Source of the DNA: Epiperipatus broadwayi
Taxonomy: Eukaryota > Onychophora > Udeonychophora > Euonychophora > Peripatidae
NCBI GenBank assembly: GCA_028023455.1
Contig: JAQFVV010006215.1
Location: forward strand, 2,897,230-2,961,229
Direction of reading: 5' to 3'
DNA length: 64,000 nt
Under the pieces are notes generated by a model that was not told where the DNA came from, did no database searches, and was given only the letters and a program-made list of their open reading frames with translations. Shown here one piece after another: positions 1-9,288 of the stretch. Both the position numbers and the translations under genes were made by a program. Positions within the stretch are counted from its first letter, which is position 1, and each line of letters opens with the position of its first letter.

Positions 1-164
1 CCTTGAAAGTTAATAAATAGTTTGAGTAAATGACCAAATTATTTATGATCCATGAGCCTTGATCCAGAATCTGCTACTCTATCACTGTTCAATTCCCACA
101 GAGGATATTCAGTTGTGATTCATTAGTGAAAGGGTTTTTCTGTTTGGTTCAATAGATATAATAT

Positions 165-450
165 ATAGGGTATATGAGCACAGACTTTCAGATGACCCAT
201 CACTCTCCACTCTATCTAATAACACTGATACACTCAAGCACATATATGCTGAAAAGATAAATAATCACCAATATACGTATTTCATGCTAAACCAGCAATC
301 ATCAGTTGGTCCAGATTATCATCTCCCACACATAAATACTATAAGTGCTCAGATATATATTAAGATAGACAATCTTCATACTTTAATGGATAGGCTCCAA
401 TCTACTACACACTCCAACTCTTAAACCGTCCATCCAATTGAAAATCTGAT
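165..450 (-). repeat. Family-B hammerhead repeat, minus strand
   Basis: This unit matches, in reverse orientation, the arms and spacer of the 29.9-30.8 kb palindrome and the copy at 62.5-62.9 kb. Shared blocks include the ribozyme at 260-320, the stretch after it (about 340-395) and a 'cagactttca' block near 181. It is a diverged short interspersed unit with no coding capacity. Boundaries are approximate. Confidence 0.6.
260..320 (-). ncRNA. Type I hammerhead ribozyme, family B
   Basis: On the minus strand the order is an outer stem I strand, ACCAA, the core CTGATGA, a 15-nt stem II hairpin, GAA, the self-complementary stem III ATACGTAT, the cleavage nucleotide A, then TTGGT and the closing outer strand. 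Inner stem I (ACCAA/TTGGT) and outer stem I (GATAATC/GATTATT, one G-U) pair. Stem II is TTGCT/AGCAT, so its first pair is T-T instead of G-C, which should lower activity. Hammerheads of this architecture are known from retrozymes, Penelope-like elements and schistosome SINE-like repeats. The fold was made by hand. Confidence 0.7.
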
Positions 451-699
451 GATGGAATGCTCAAAGGCCACCCTGAGAATTATAAAAAAAAGTTATTGGA
501 AAAAATTAAATCTTGCAAATAATGATTAGTATACTTAAAAGTTTATAATAACTGCATTTGTAAGGAAATGATAAATCATTCCTTTCCCATTATCTTAAAT
601 GAATTTTAATATAATTTATTAGATTATTGAATATATTATGTATTTTTTATATGTGTACATATTTTTGTAGTCCTTTAAATAACGATGATATAAGATGAT

Positions 700-945
700 T
701 GAAATGTTAACAAAAGAGAGATAGTGTTAGTATGTAATTAGAAAGGACATATATCAGATAAAACAGTGGACTAATGGGAAATGACTGTTTGATTGGGAGA
801 ACAAAAAATATTGGACAAAGATGAAAAAGTAACAAGAAAAAACATTAAAGAAGCTGCTCACATTATGGCACATAACTCAATAAGTCAACTTATTATGATA
901 ATCTATAATGTTTGGAAACCACTCATTAATTGACCTTTTTTTTTT
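700..945 (+). pseudogene. Penelope-like element 2, endonuclease C-terminal remnant
   Basis: Conceptual translation of about 800-940 gives a stretch with ILDKDEKVTRKNIKEAAHI followed about 20 residues later by VWKPLIN. This is the typical C-terminal end of the GIY-YIG endonuclease of Penelope-like retroelements, with the catalytic Glu in the KEA motif. The same sequence recurs at 25.40-25.56 kb. Upstream reading is broken by stops and only the tail is recognisable. It is followed by the same 3' unit as the 25.4 kb copy, so it looks like the 3' end of one element rather than an isolated fragment. Confidence 0.6.
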
Positions 946-959
946 TTAAAAAAAAAAAA

Positions 960-1275
960 GGACCAATCAAATATATACAAAAATTTTAGACTGTTGCCTT
1001 TGACAAAATAGCCTATATTGTTAGTTCATTATCTTAATTTAATATTCATAAAGAAAAACATTTTTATTCTAGGTCAGCAATATCAGAAAATAAGGGAATA
1101 ATTCCACTTTTAGCATGTGTTATTATTAACAGATAAATGTATTTGCAAAATTATAAATAAAGTTTGAATTATTTAAAAAGCATTTAACAAAGTAAATGAT
1201 GGGAATAGTATAACATATAATTACAAATAAGATGCCAGTCATCATAAACTTTCAGACAAACAAGATAATATTAAT
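960..1275 (+). repeat. Penelope-2 3' unit, decayed
   Basis: Aligns by eye with 25.60-25.87 kb and 22.88-23.21 kb: 'ctgttgcctttg' at 989, then a 'ttagttcattatctta' block equivalent to the tRNA-like head, then 'gctattattaacag'-like and 'aatgtatttg' blocks. The tRNA-like boxes and the hammerhead core have largely eroded here. Its position directly behind the endonuclease tail matches 25.4 kb, supporting the view that this unit is part of the element. Confidence 0.5.
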
Positions 1276-1699
1276 TATTTGGTGATGGAAATAAAACAAG
1301 TTTTTGAAAGAAACAGATATGTATAGGCATGAATATATACATACATTTACTCCTATATATACATAGGTTCTATTCTCTATTCTAATATTAAAAAATAATG
1401 GAATGATTAGTCACTTGGAGAGATCATGTGACATTTGAGCACCAGAAGGGTCAAGTTGGGCTTTGATACAACTAATTTTACACTCCATTACTTTATCACT
1501 ACCCTAAGCCATATAGTCATGCACAATATTAATTTTGAAAGTTACAGGAATTTAAAAGAAAACAAATTAAATACTTCAAACATATGCTCACCAATGTGCA
1601 TTAGCCAGCAAACTGAGTTTATTGTTTTTTTTATCTCTGAATTTAAGACCAAGAAACACCATGATCTTTTTAGTTGCCTGATAAGGCAGAATGAATGTG

Positions 1700-1866
1700 T
1701 ATTTGCCAAGAGATTTAAAAGACCTAGAATGAGACTGCATGTGAGCTATATTGATGAAATAAGAAAGGGTGCAGAGGTGGTGTGGAGAAAAGAGATCAGA
1801 GAAAATGGATTGACCTCAGAGCGACCTTCATTATGTAGTGAATTGATAATGGTTGATAATGATTTT
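1700..1866 (+). pseudogene. RTE retrotransposon 3' tail
   Basis: Encodes RFKRPRMRLHVSYIDEIRKG, matching the extreme C-terminus of the RTE protein at 9.3-11.2 kb (KRPRKRPHVRWMDEIRKC). It continues with remnants of the LGETFILQW end and the terminal 'aatggttgataatga' tail. It is a 5'-truncated dead copy, as usual for target-primed reverse transcription. A 179-codon open frame covers it by chance, since the upstream half has no similarity to the element. Confidence 0.75.
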
Positions 1867-1979
1867 GAATTCTTAATAAATTTTACAACATTCTTAATTC
1901 AAAATGTTTGGAGTTATAATTTATTTTTAAATATGATATATATATATACAAAAACTCAAGATTATCTTGAATAATTATT

Positions 1980-3180
1980 TACTATAAAATGAAATGCAGT
2001 GTGCTATTATATAAGTAATTATTAACGTGAAATGTACAATATTTACATATTCTATAGCTACAAAATGAAAAAAGAAATTAAATATAAATATCACTATTTA
2101 TCATTATGTGGAAAATATTTTTTTCGAATCAAGGTATAAATAAGATGACTGATTCAAGAGGAAATACTTTAAATAGAATCTAGCTATAATGGTTAGAAGA
2201 ATTAAAATGAAGATCGGTAATATTATTTTACTTTCATAAGAATTATTAACTTTAAACCACCAAAAGATCACATCTTTGGTAATAACCTAATTCATAAGCT
2301 TTAAGCAGATTTTTATCATGTTGAAAGCGTATATAAGGACTTATGGATTTTATCTATGATCCTGATTCTAATACCTATTTTTATCCAGATTATAATTCTT
2401 TATTCAGAAAACTTTCAATATTTTTTGATAGATGTATCCATTCTTTTTTTTTTTTATCATATAATTAAGAAGACATACATCTTCAAAAAAATAATATCCA
2501 AATGTATTTTTTTACTATACAGTCTTTCAATCAATGTTTGTTATATAACTGTGTATTCTGTTTACTATACAATAATGCATAAAATGATCATCCTATTTTT
2601 TTCAACTATCTTATTTCTTTCTAAGCATCTATTTGATTTTTATCATGAGTTTTATTGGAAACATCAGATTGTATTTCTTGTAATATTCTTTAATAACATA
2701 TATATGTAGCATTGCATTATAGTTCTGCCATTTTGTTTGTCTGTTTTGTAGGGCAGCTGAAAAAAAAACAGAATTTGAAATAACTTAAATGTGTTAGTTA
2801 TCATTTGATATAAATCAAATATTTTTTTATTTATAAGCATTAAAATTATATTTTTAAAATGTCAATGGTTCCCTATATGATATTATATGTATGATACTAT
2901 TAGTATACAGTATATGTATGTTTAGCTAAAGATGAATAGAATAAGTACATACAAATTTTTATTTCTATATGTCTGTTTTAGTACAAATAAATAAAAATAT
3001 GCATAGCAGAAAGTAAAAATTAGAATTTTTAATAAATAATGATGAACAATCTAGTAAAAAATTAAGAAATGCTCCTGTAGTTATAAAACAGGATACTTAA
3101 TATATTTATCGAACTAGTGCCAAATCTATACAACTATAAAAGAATTTAAATGTTTTTGAATTTCAGACTACTAGATTATA
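1980..3180. other. A+T-rich filler
   Basis: Homopolymer runs and TA-rich text. The open frame at 2356-2709 is an Ile/Phe/Leu/Tyr-rich low-complexity translation with no recognisable domain, and I do not believe it is a gene. Confidence 0.6.
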
Positions 3181-3184
3181 GCAA

Positions 3185-3300
3185 AGGAAGATTAACAGGA
3201 TTTGCTGGATGTGAGGTGTATTATAAATGCAGGAGATGCAAGCACATTAGATTCAAATTTCTTAACTGATGAAATCGTAAGCCAAGAGCTAGTCTGAAAA
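3185..3300 (+). repeat. Diverged family-A hammerhead repeat
   Basis: Contains 'aactgatgaaa', a short hairpin remnant and 'gctagtctgaaaatatagg', the same order as the family-A ribozyme (CTGAYGA, stem II, GAAA, CTAGTC, TGGGGATATTGG). The GAAA core is mutated to GAG and stem I is degraded, so it should be inactive. It sits just upstream of an RTE tail. Confidence 0.45.
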
Positions 3301-3362
3301 TATAGGATATAATTTGCACTCAATGTGGATATAATAGCCATATCATGTAGATGAGCAATTAT

Positions 3363-3540
3363 CTTAAACTGGATTCTAAAAGATTGTAAAGACCTAGAAA
3401 GAGACCACGTGTGAGGTGGATAAATGAAATGAAAAAGTATGCTAGGATGATGTAAAGAAGGTAGATATCGGAGGTGATTGAACTTGGAAAAGATCTTTTT
3501 CCTGTAGTGAATCGATAATGGTTGAAAATGGTCATCTAGT
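3363..3540 (+). pseudogene. RTE retrotransposon 3' tail
   Basis: Matches the last about 170 bases of the RTE family: 'ctggattctaaaagattgtaa', 'agaaagagaccacgtgtgag', 'gaacttgg' and the terminal 'tcgataatggttgaaaatgg'. Stops and small indels break the frame. A 5'-truncated insertion. Confidence 0.75.
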
Positions 3541-4680
3541 CTACAGAGTATTTTTTTTATTTTAAGTTTGTTTATATTCATTTTATTTATCAAATTACAT
3601 ATTTTATTTTTTGATTAATTCATCTTAATTATTTTTTCTAAGAAATTGTTTATTAATTGATTAATTTACATGTTATTTTTATTATCAATAATTTGAATTT
3701 TTAACATTATTTACAACTTGAATGATAAATATCAGTATTTTACCCACTATCTTTTTTTCTATTTTTAAACTGCATTGTTTATAGATCTAAAAGAAAAGAA
3801 TTTTAACATTACAATAAAAAATGAAAAGCAACGAAAGAAAAAAATTATATTTATCACTTTTAAAAATATCTCAAAGAGCACAATTACAAACTGGAAAGGA
3901 GAAATAATGAAGATTTAAACTTTTTAAAAAAAGTATTTAGATACCCATTTACTGACCAGTATTGAAGGTTTAACTGGATTGGTTATGATCTGCTAGCTAT
4001 CTGAAGAAAATAAAATCCTTTACAATAAATTATTATTTGACAAAATTTAAATAAATACATATAATATTTTAATTATTTTTATAAGTAGGGCTGCTTAAAA
4101 GAAATACCAAAAAATTCATTAACATGAATAAAATAAAATAGCTAAACTAGATTTTCTTTGGTATATCAAACTATTCCTATGTTAACTATTCTAACATTGC
4201 CATCACCCATACTTGACAATTTTTTGTTATTACTATGTGTCATCAAGTCAATGACAACTAATGTTCATAAACATTCTTTCAGATTTGTTTTTTAAAACCG
4301 TGAGGAATCTTGATCTTTATTGTGATGGAGTCATCCATCCATTGATAATCACTCTTTTTTACAATTGCCTTTCTCAGCATTATTCACTTTTTTAATGGTT
4401 CAGATCATCTCATAATAGGAACCAAATAAGACAATTTTTGCTTGCCTGATCCAGTATTAAGAAGTTATTTTTTTATGCGTTCATGGATCTTTACCAACTC
4501 CTCATCTCAAACTGTCAGTATTTTTTATACCCTTCAATGCCAAACACATGCAGTAATAACATAATTTACATTAAATTTATATGATATCTCTATGGTGCAT
4601 TTAAAAAGAAAATAATCAATTTGAATCATAATTAATGCTTTAAAAGTAGTTGAAATGAATACTTAATTGTTAAGCTAATA
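3541..4680. other. A+T-rich filler, possible old repeat
   Basis: No gene seen. About 4200-4550 is less A+T-rich and reads like an old interspersed repeat (it starts 'catcaagtcaatgacaacta'), but I could not assign it. Confidence 0.4.
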
Positions 4681-4687
4681 AACCTTT

Positions 4688-4985
4688 CAGGTTTAAACCA
4701 CTAAACATTACATGATCACTATTCTTTATGCTTACACAAGCTGTTTAAACAGAGGCAAAACTCTCTATACAGTAATGCCACTTTTGGACTCAAAGCCATT
4801 TAGTAACTAATAAGATAAAAAGGTGGCTGGCTTCTCACTGATGAAAGCTGCAAGTTAGAAATTAGTCTGGGGATATTGGATGAGTAGGTACTAAATAGGA
4901 ATTTTATGCACAAACTTTCCTGCATCCATTGATTACTCTAGCTTGCAATGAATGGTACTACTGTATGTATAGTTTTTTTCTTTTC
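4688..4985. repeat. Family-A hammerhead repeat, antisense-then-sense composite
   Basis: The left part is antisense: the unit's 5' end (taaaccactaaacattacatga) followed by the next unit's 3' end (gaggcaaaactctctatac), which is a head-to-tail junction. From about 4815 the sequence switches to the sense strand, runs through a ribozyme and ends with the complementary 'ctgtatgtatagtttt'. The whole copy is therefore a fold-back of two partial units with 5' sides inward, as in other copies here. Confidence 0.65.
4824..4879 (+). ncRNA. Hammerhead ribozyme, family A, partly decayed
   Basis: Core CTGATGA and GAAA are kept. Stem III reads ATTAGT (one T-G pair instead of the palindromic ACTAGT), and TGGGGA is present for inner stem I. 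The outer CCAA/TTGG pairing is lost on the 5' side (GCTGG). Probably weak or inactive. Confidence 0.5.
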
Positions 4986-5854
4986 AGGTTTAAGTAATGA
5001 AAAAATATTGCTTTTATAGGATTTCAATAGATTGTAATGCATACACCATTTGGAGTAATGGGAGAGAAACGGATCCTGGAGTAAATTTAAGTTACATGGA
5101 TCATGATATAGCCTTGTTACTTATTGTACAATTCCTGAATAATTATTTAATAATAGATTGTCCAAAAAAAAAGAATTAAAAAAAATTACTTTGACATTAA
5201 ATAAACCAAAATGACTAGTCTTAAAAACTGCACGTTAGCACAAATGCATATTGTTTTCTTTATGATAATGAATGCAAGTTATTTCTATTCCATTTATTCT
5301 ATCATATTTAATTCATGTTTTCATTTCATTATTATTGGTTTTTAATAATTTATCATATGTCTTATATACATTTTTGCTAACTTTTCATTTAAAAACTTTC
5401 TAAATCACATTAAACTAAGGAAGTAAATCACTTCCTCAGGCCATGTTTAATTTAAAGTTTACATATTAAATCTTATTTAATTATTACAATCAAGGTGTTA
5501 AAAGTGAGATGTTGTCTCCAGCCTTGTATTATTAATTATGAATTTAATAACTCTAAGTGCCATATTCCAGTTGGCTGATAAATTCATTTCACTCTAAATT
5601 ACCACCAATGTTGACAAAGGTATGCTTATAAACATCTGAGTAACTAAGAATAGGTGGATTCGTTCTATTCTTGATTCCTTTGTTCAACATTTAAAGTGTT
5701 TTTACGTCACAGCCTGAGGAAAAGTGATTTAGTCCCTTTGTTTACATATACATTGAGCTCTGGCCATTTTTAAGTTACATTAATAAATTTGTCTGGAATT
5801 TTCAGCTTATTGTATTTATTTAGGCTTTCATAAAGTTTATTAATAAATAACTTT
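4986..5854. other. A+T-rich filler
   Basis: No gene. Two inverted 'cctgagga' blocks (antisense near 5430, sense near 5713), each followed by a 'gtgattta' hairpin-like sequence, could be remnants of another hammerhead-type repeat, but neither keeps GAAA. The 60-codon frame at 4997-5179 has no recognisable domain. Confidence 0.4.
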
Positions 5855-5946
5855 GTCAAGCGCTGGTGGTCGAGAGGTCAGCACAGCCACCTTACAAGCA
5901 GTTGTCCCGGGTTAGCGGGTTCGCTTCCCGGCCGATGCTATGACAC
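5855..5946 (+). repeat. tRNA-like SINE S1
   Basis: tRNA-like short retroposon, also present at 30938-31030 and 52951-53035. An A-box-like GGTCGAGAGGTCAGCAC and a B-box GGTTCGCTTCCC are visible, and the 5' and 3' ends pair (GTCAAGCG with the closing GCTATGAC). It is much richer in G+C than its surroundings. The head resembles a type II tRNA such as Leu or Ser. It is not a functional tRNA gene: the anticodon arm does not fold normally and there is no clean discriminator and acceptor stem. Confidence 0.65.
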
Positions 5947-6389
5947 ATGAGAATAGTGGATTTGTTAGTTTCCGGATACATCAAATCAAAAACCTTTTAA
6001 AAATCGTATGCATATATATATAATTTAATGACTTAAAAATATATATGTATATAATTGTACAATCTTTAAATCTTTTTACAGAAGAAAGTCATGTGAATAA
6101 TTACATTTTAATCTGTCTAGAAAACTACTAATTCATCTTGATTATGGTAAATGTCAATGAATGAATATATAAAAAAAATGAATCATCATATCATATCATT
6201 TACTGAAGGTTTTTTAAAAAACAAAAAAAAGTTTCACTTATAAATTGATTAATTCCCGGCTTATAAAAAGATTATTAAAAAAGTATACATCATTAAAAGA
6301 ATTGGATTATGAATAATCCAGAGGTTACTACATTTTTTTAAAAAGTGGACATCATATATAATAAATAGGTGTTGATAATAGACAGGCAA
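5947..6389. other. A+T-rich filler
   Basis: No gene or recognisable repeat seen between the tRNA-like element and the next RTE tail. Confidence 0.5.
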
Positions 6390-6562
6390 TCAAAACTTTA
6401 AACTGAATTCCAAGAGATTGTAAAAAACCTAGAAAGAGACCGCATGTGAGATGGATGGATGAAATAAGGTAGTGTGCAGGGAAGAGAGACTAGAAATCGG
6501 AGATGGATTGAACTTGGAGAGACTCACAGTGCAATGGATTGTTAATGGTTAAAAATGATGAC
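6390..6562 (+). pseudogene. RTE retrotransposon 3' tail
   Basis: Third plus-strand copy of the RTE 3' end: 'ctgaattccaagagattgtaa', 'agaaagagaccgcatgtgag', 'tggatggatgaaataagg', 'gaacttggagagac' and a terminal 'ttgttaatggttaaaaatga'. It is 5'-truncated and frame-broken. Its 3' flank is duplicated in inverted orientation (next entry). Confidence 0.75.
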
Positions 6563-6830
6563 TTTAAAATCATTTTTAGAAATAATATAAAAATAAATTC
6601 ATTAAATAAATTCAAATATTAAATAAGGTATTAAATAATTATACAGTTCAGAATATATAGCAGTGGAGGAATTCATCTAAAATTTACTTTTAAATTTAGA
6701 TAAAATTATTAAATAATAATAAAAAGGCAAGTAAACACTAATTATTTAATATTTGAATTTATTTAATGAATTTACTTTTATATTTCTAAAAATGTTTTTA
6801 AAGTCATCATCATCATCATTTCTGATCTTT
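6555..6830. repeat. Inverted repeat flanking an RTE 3' end
   Basis: Left arm about 6555-6635, right arm about 6738-6825, spacer about 100 bases. Both arms carry 'gatgactttaaaa' (inverted on the right) and 'taaattcattaaataaattc'. The pairing covers about 80 bases with few mismatches. The right arm also contains a (CAT)4 run corresponding to the RTE 3' GATGAT tail on the other strand. Confidence 0.6.
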
Positions 6831-7049
6831 AAAAAAATGTTTTTATTGTTTTTTATTAGTATCCCAAAACTGTATCCTTAATATTTTTATGCTGAAGATT
6901 ATGAAGTTGTAATAACACATCACTAAACCAGATATGCGATGTGCAATGACTTTTTCTTTATCAGTCAGGAATTTCTCAGCCACTATGCTCAGAGAAACCT
7001 ACCTGTTAGCCACCTTAATTTCCCATTCCCCACCCTAAGTTTTTCCCCA

Positions 7050-7695
7050 TATTCTTTATTCTGCTCCATCCCATTTCCACAACATTATCTTTGACCACTC
7101 TATTGTCTTTATATCTAAATTGCCTTTATCATTTTCCAAACCCAGCATAAAACAAAGAATCCACTTTCTGTATAATCACTTTTGTTTATATTTATCATCT
7201 CACAACTTTATTATTTGTATCCTTTCTGCTTGTAAACATTTACATACAATTATCAGATGTCCAATATTTTTCATTCTTTCCTTACATAACTTGCAGACTA
7301 AATCACTCATATTCTTCCATTTATGTGTATATTCCCTTGTTGCTAATGATGCTGTTTGAGCCTTAAACAGTAAACTACTTTCTTTTCTATTATTATAAAT
7401 TAAGTTGTACCCAATATTCTGTTTACTTCTATATATATTTAAACTCTTTATTCTTCATGCTAGTTCTTTATCCCTCCAACTTCTTATTTTTTTATTAATG
7501 CATTTATTTTCTATCCCATTCTTTGCCACTATAACATACAACAATTCTCCTAAAACAATCATCCCATTTTTATACAAGTATATTGACATAAAGTCTTTAT
7601 CCAAATCTTCTGCATACCATACTACTTTTCTCACACATCTTTTTGTCTTTTCTTTACTCATAATGCAATTAAATACTATTTTGGCCATTCTCTTC
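7050..7695 (-). pseudogene. LINE-2 retrotransposon C-terminal part (CCHC end)
   Basis: Minus-strand translation reads RMAKIVFNCIMSKEK, later KKIRSWRDKELA, then a C-terminal zinc-knuckle-like CKLCKERMKNIGHLIIVCKC and MLGLENDKGN. This is the order seen at the C-terminus of a non-LTR retrotransposon family whose upstream part ends in 'GWSSF...RLQFMDN'. That upstream part lies at 12942-14105 on the same strand. The protein breaks at FMDN there and resumes at RMAK here, so the intervening 5.2 kb of RTE sequence was inserted into this element. Several stops; dead. Confidence 0.65.
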
Positions 7696-9288
7696 ATCAC
7701 AATCATCATCAACCATTATCAATCCACTGCAGAATGAAGGTCTCTCCAAGTTCAGTCCATCTTCTCTGATCTTTAGCTTCTCCACATCATGCCTGCACAC
7801 TTTCTTATTTCATCCATCCATCTCACATGTGGTCTCTTTCTGGGTCTTTTAAATCTCTTCTAGCAATATGTCCAGTCCAACTCCATTCTTTTAATTTTCT
7901 GAATGAGGTCTGTACTATCTGTTTGTTCTTTTACCCATATATTGCATTTTCGATCTCTTCTTGTTACTCCCAACATGCATCTCTCCATACTTTTTGAGTG
8001 GTCTGAAGTCTTTGTATTGATCTTCTATTAAGTGTCCAAGTCTCAGATTCATAAGAACTGGTAAAACACATTTATTAAAAACCTTTTTCAACCACATAGC
8101 CATATTTTCTTTTAATATCAAGTTATTTATACTAAAAGCACTCCAACCAAGTTTAATTCTATGATTAATTTCATCCATTATGTTTTCATCTGTATTAATA
8201 ATCTGACCAAGGTATTTGTAGCTGTTAACTTCTTCTAACTCATCATAATCAATCTTTATTTTCATATTTTGAGAAAATCCATTAAACATTACTTTAGTCT
8301 TTTTTAAGATTTATCTTTTGTCCTACTTTCCTACTTTCATCTGATATCTCCTGCAACATTTCCTGCAGCTCTAAAGCATTATTTGCAAAAACAGTTAAAT
8401 CATCTGCAAAATCTAAATGACTTAAATAATCTCCATTTACTTTCACTCCTTTAGCTTCTCATTTTAATCCACAAAATACTTTTTGCAGCACTGCTCTAAA
8501 ATGTTTTGGAGATATGGAGTCACACTGTCTTACACCCTCCTCAATGTTGACTTTTCTAGTATCATTATGTAATCTAATTGTTGCTGTTGCATTTTTATAA
8601 ATATTCTTTAAAATATGACAATATCTTGGATTTATACATTGATGATCCAATGCTTTAATCAATGAAGAAATGTTTATAGAATCAAATACCTTTTCATAAT
8701 CTACAAATCCAAAGCATAATGGCAACTCATATTTATTTGTCCTTTCTATAACTTCTCTCAATATCTGGATATGATATACTGTACTAAAACCACTTTTAAA
8801 TCCAGCTTGTTCTCTTGGTTGGTGGAAATCGAATGTTCTCTGAAGACAAGTTGTAATTATCTTGGTAAAAATTTTGTATAAAACTGATAAAAGGCTGAAA
8901 GGTCTGTAATTTCTAATATCTTCTTTATCACCTTTTTAAAATATTAATACTACATTCTTTCAATCATATGGTACATCTTTATTATTTAGACATTTGGTAC
9001 ATAACTTTGCTAAAAAAAATTAAATTTCTTCACCTGCTTCTTTTAATATATCAATTATAATTCCATCATTACCTGGATCCTTTCCTTTCTTCATAAATTT
9101 AATTGCATATCTCACTTCTTCATTTAAAATACTTGTTCTTTATTACTATATAATTCTTGATAGACATCTTCTACCCATTTCATGATGTCATCTCTTTTTA
9201 GTAATAATTCCATCTTTTTTTTTTCTTATTGCAGATATAAATTTCCTATCAATACCAAAATATTGTTTTACACTCTTGAGACTTGTAT
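7696..9288 (-). pseudogene. RTE copy AC, 3' half (RT domain)
   Basis: Minus-strand reverse-transcriptase part of an RTE-type non-LTR element, about 90% alike by eye to 9300-10978. Recognisable pieces: GFVDYEKVFDSI (motif A), GVRQCDSISP (motif B, with Cys where Gly is usual), YKYLGQIINTD and the C-terminal CKR/RPHVRWMDE region. Multiple frameshifts and stops break it (for example 8289-8459). Its 5' edge, after 'cttgagact', corresponds to position about 10978 of the neighbouring copy B. The missing 5' half continues at 12199, so copy B interrupted this element. Confidence 0.85.

Noticed and set aside
1435-1974. 179-codon gene
   Set aside because: Only its middle matches a known protein, the RTE C-terminus; the rest is chance open frame.
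2356-2709. 117-codon membrane-protein-like frame
   Set aside because: Ile/Phe/Leu/Tyr richness follows from A+T-rich DNA; no domain, no context.
4200-4550. Possible conserved repeat or exon
   Set aside because: Wording resembles widespread interspersed repeats, but I could not confirm a family or frame.
5400-5760. Inverted CTGAGGA hairpins as ribozymes
   Set aside because: Neither copy retains GAAA or a stem III; too decayed to support.
5855-5946. Functional tRNA gene
   Set aside because: Only box similarity; the anticodon arm does not fold properly and the three copies differ at key positions, as expected of a SINE.
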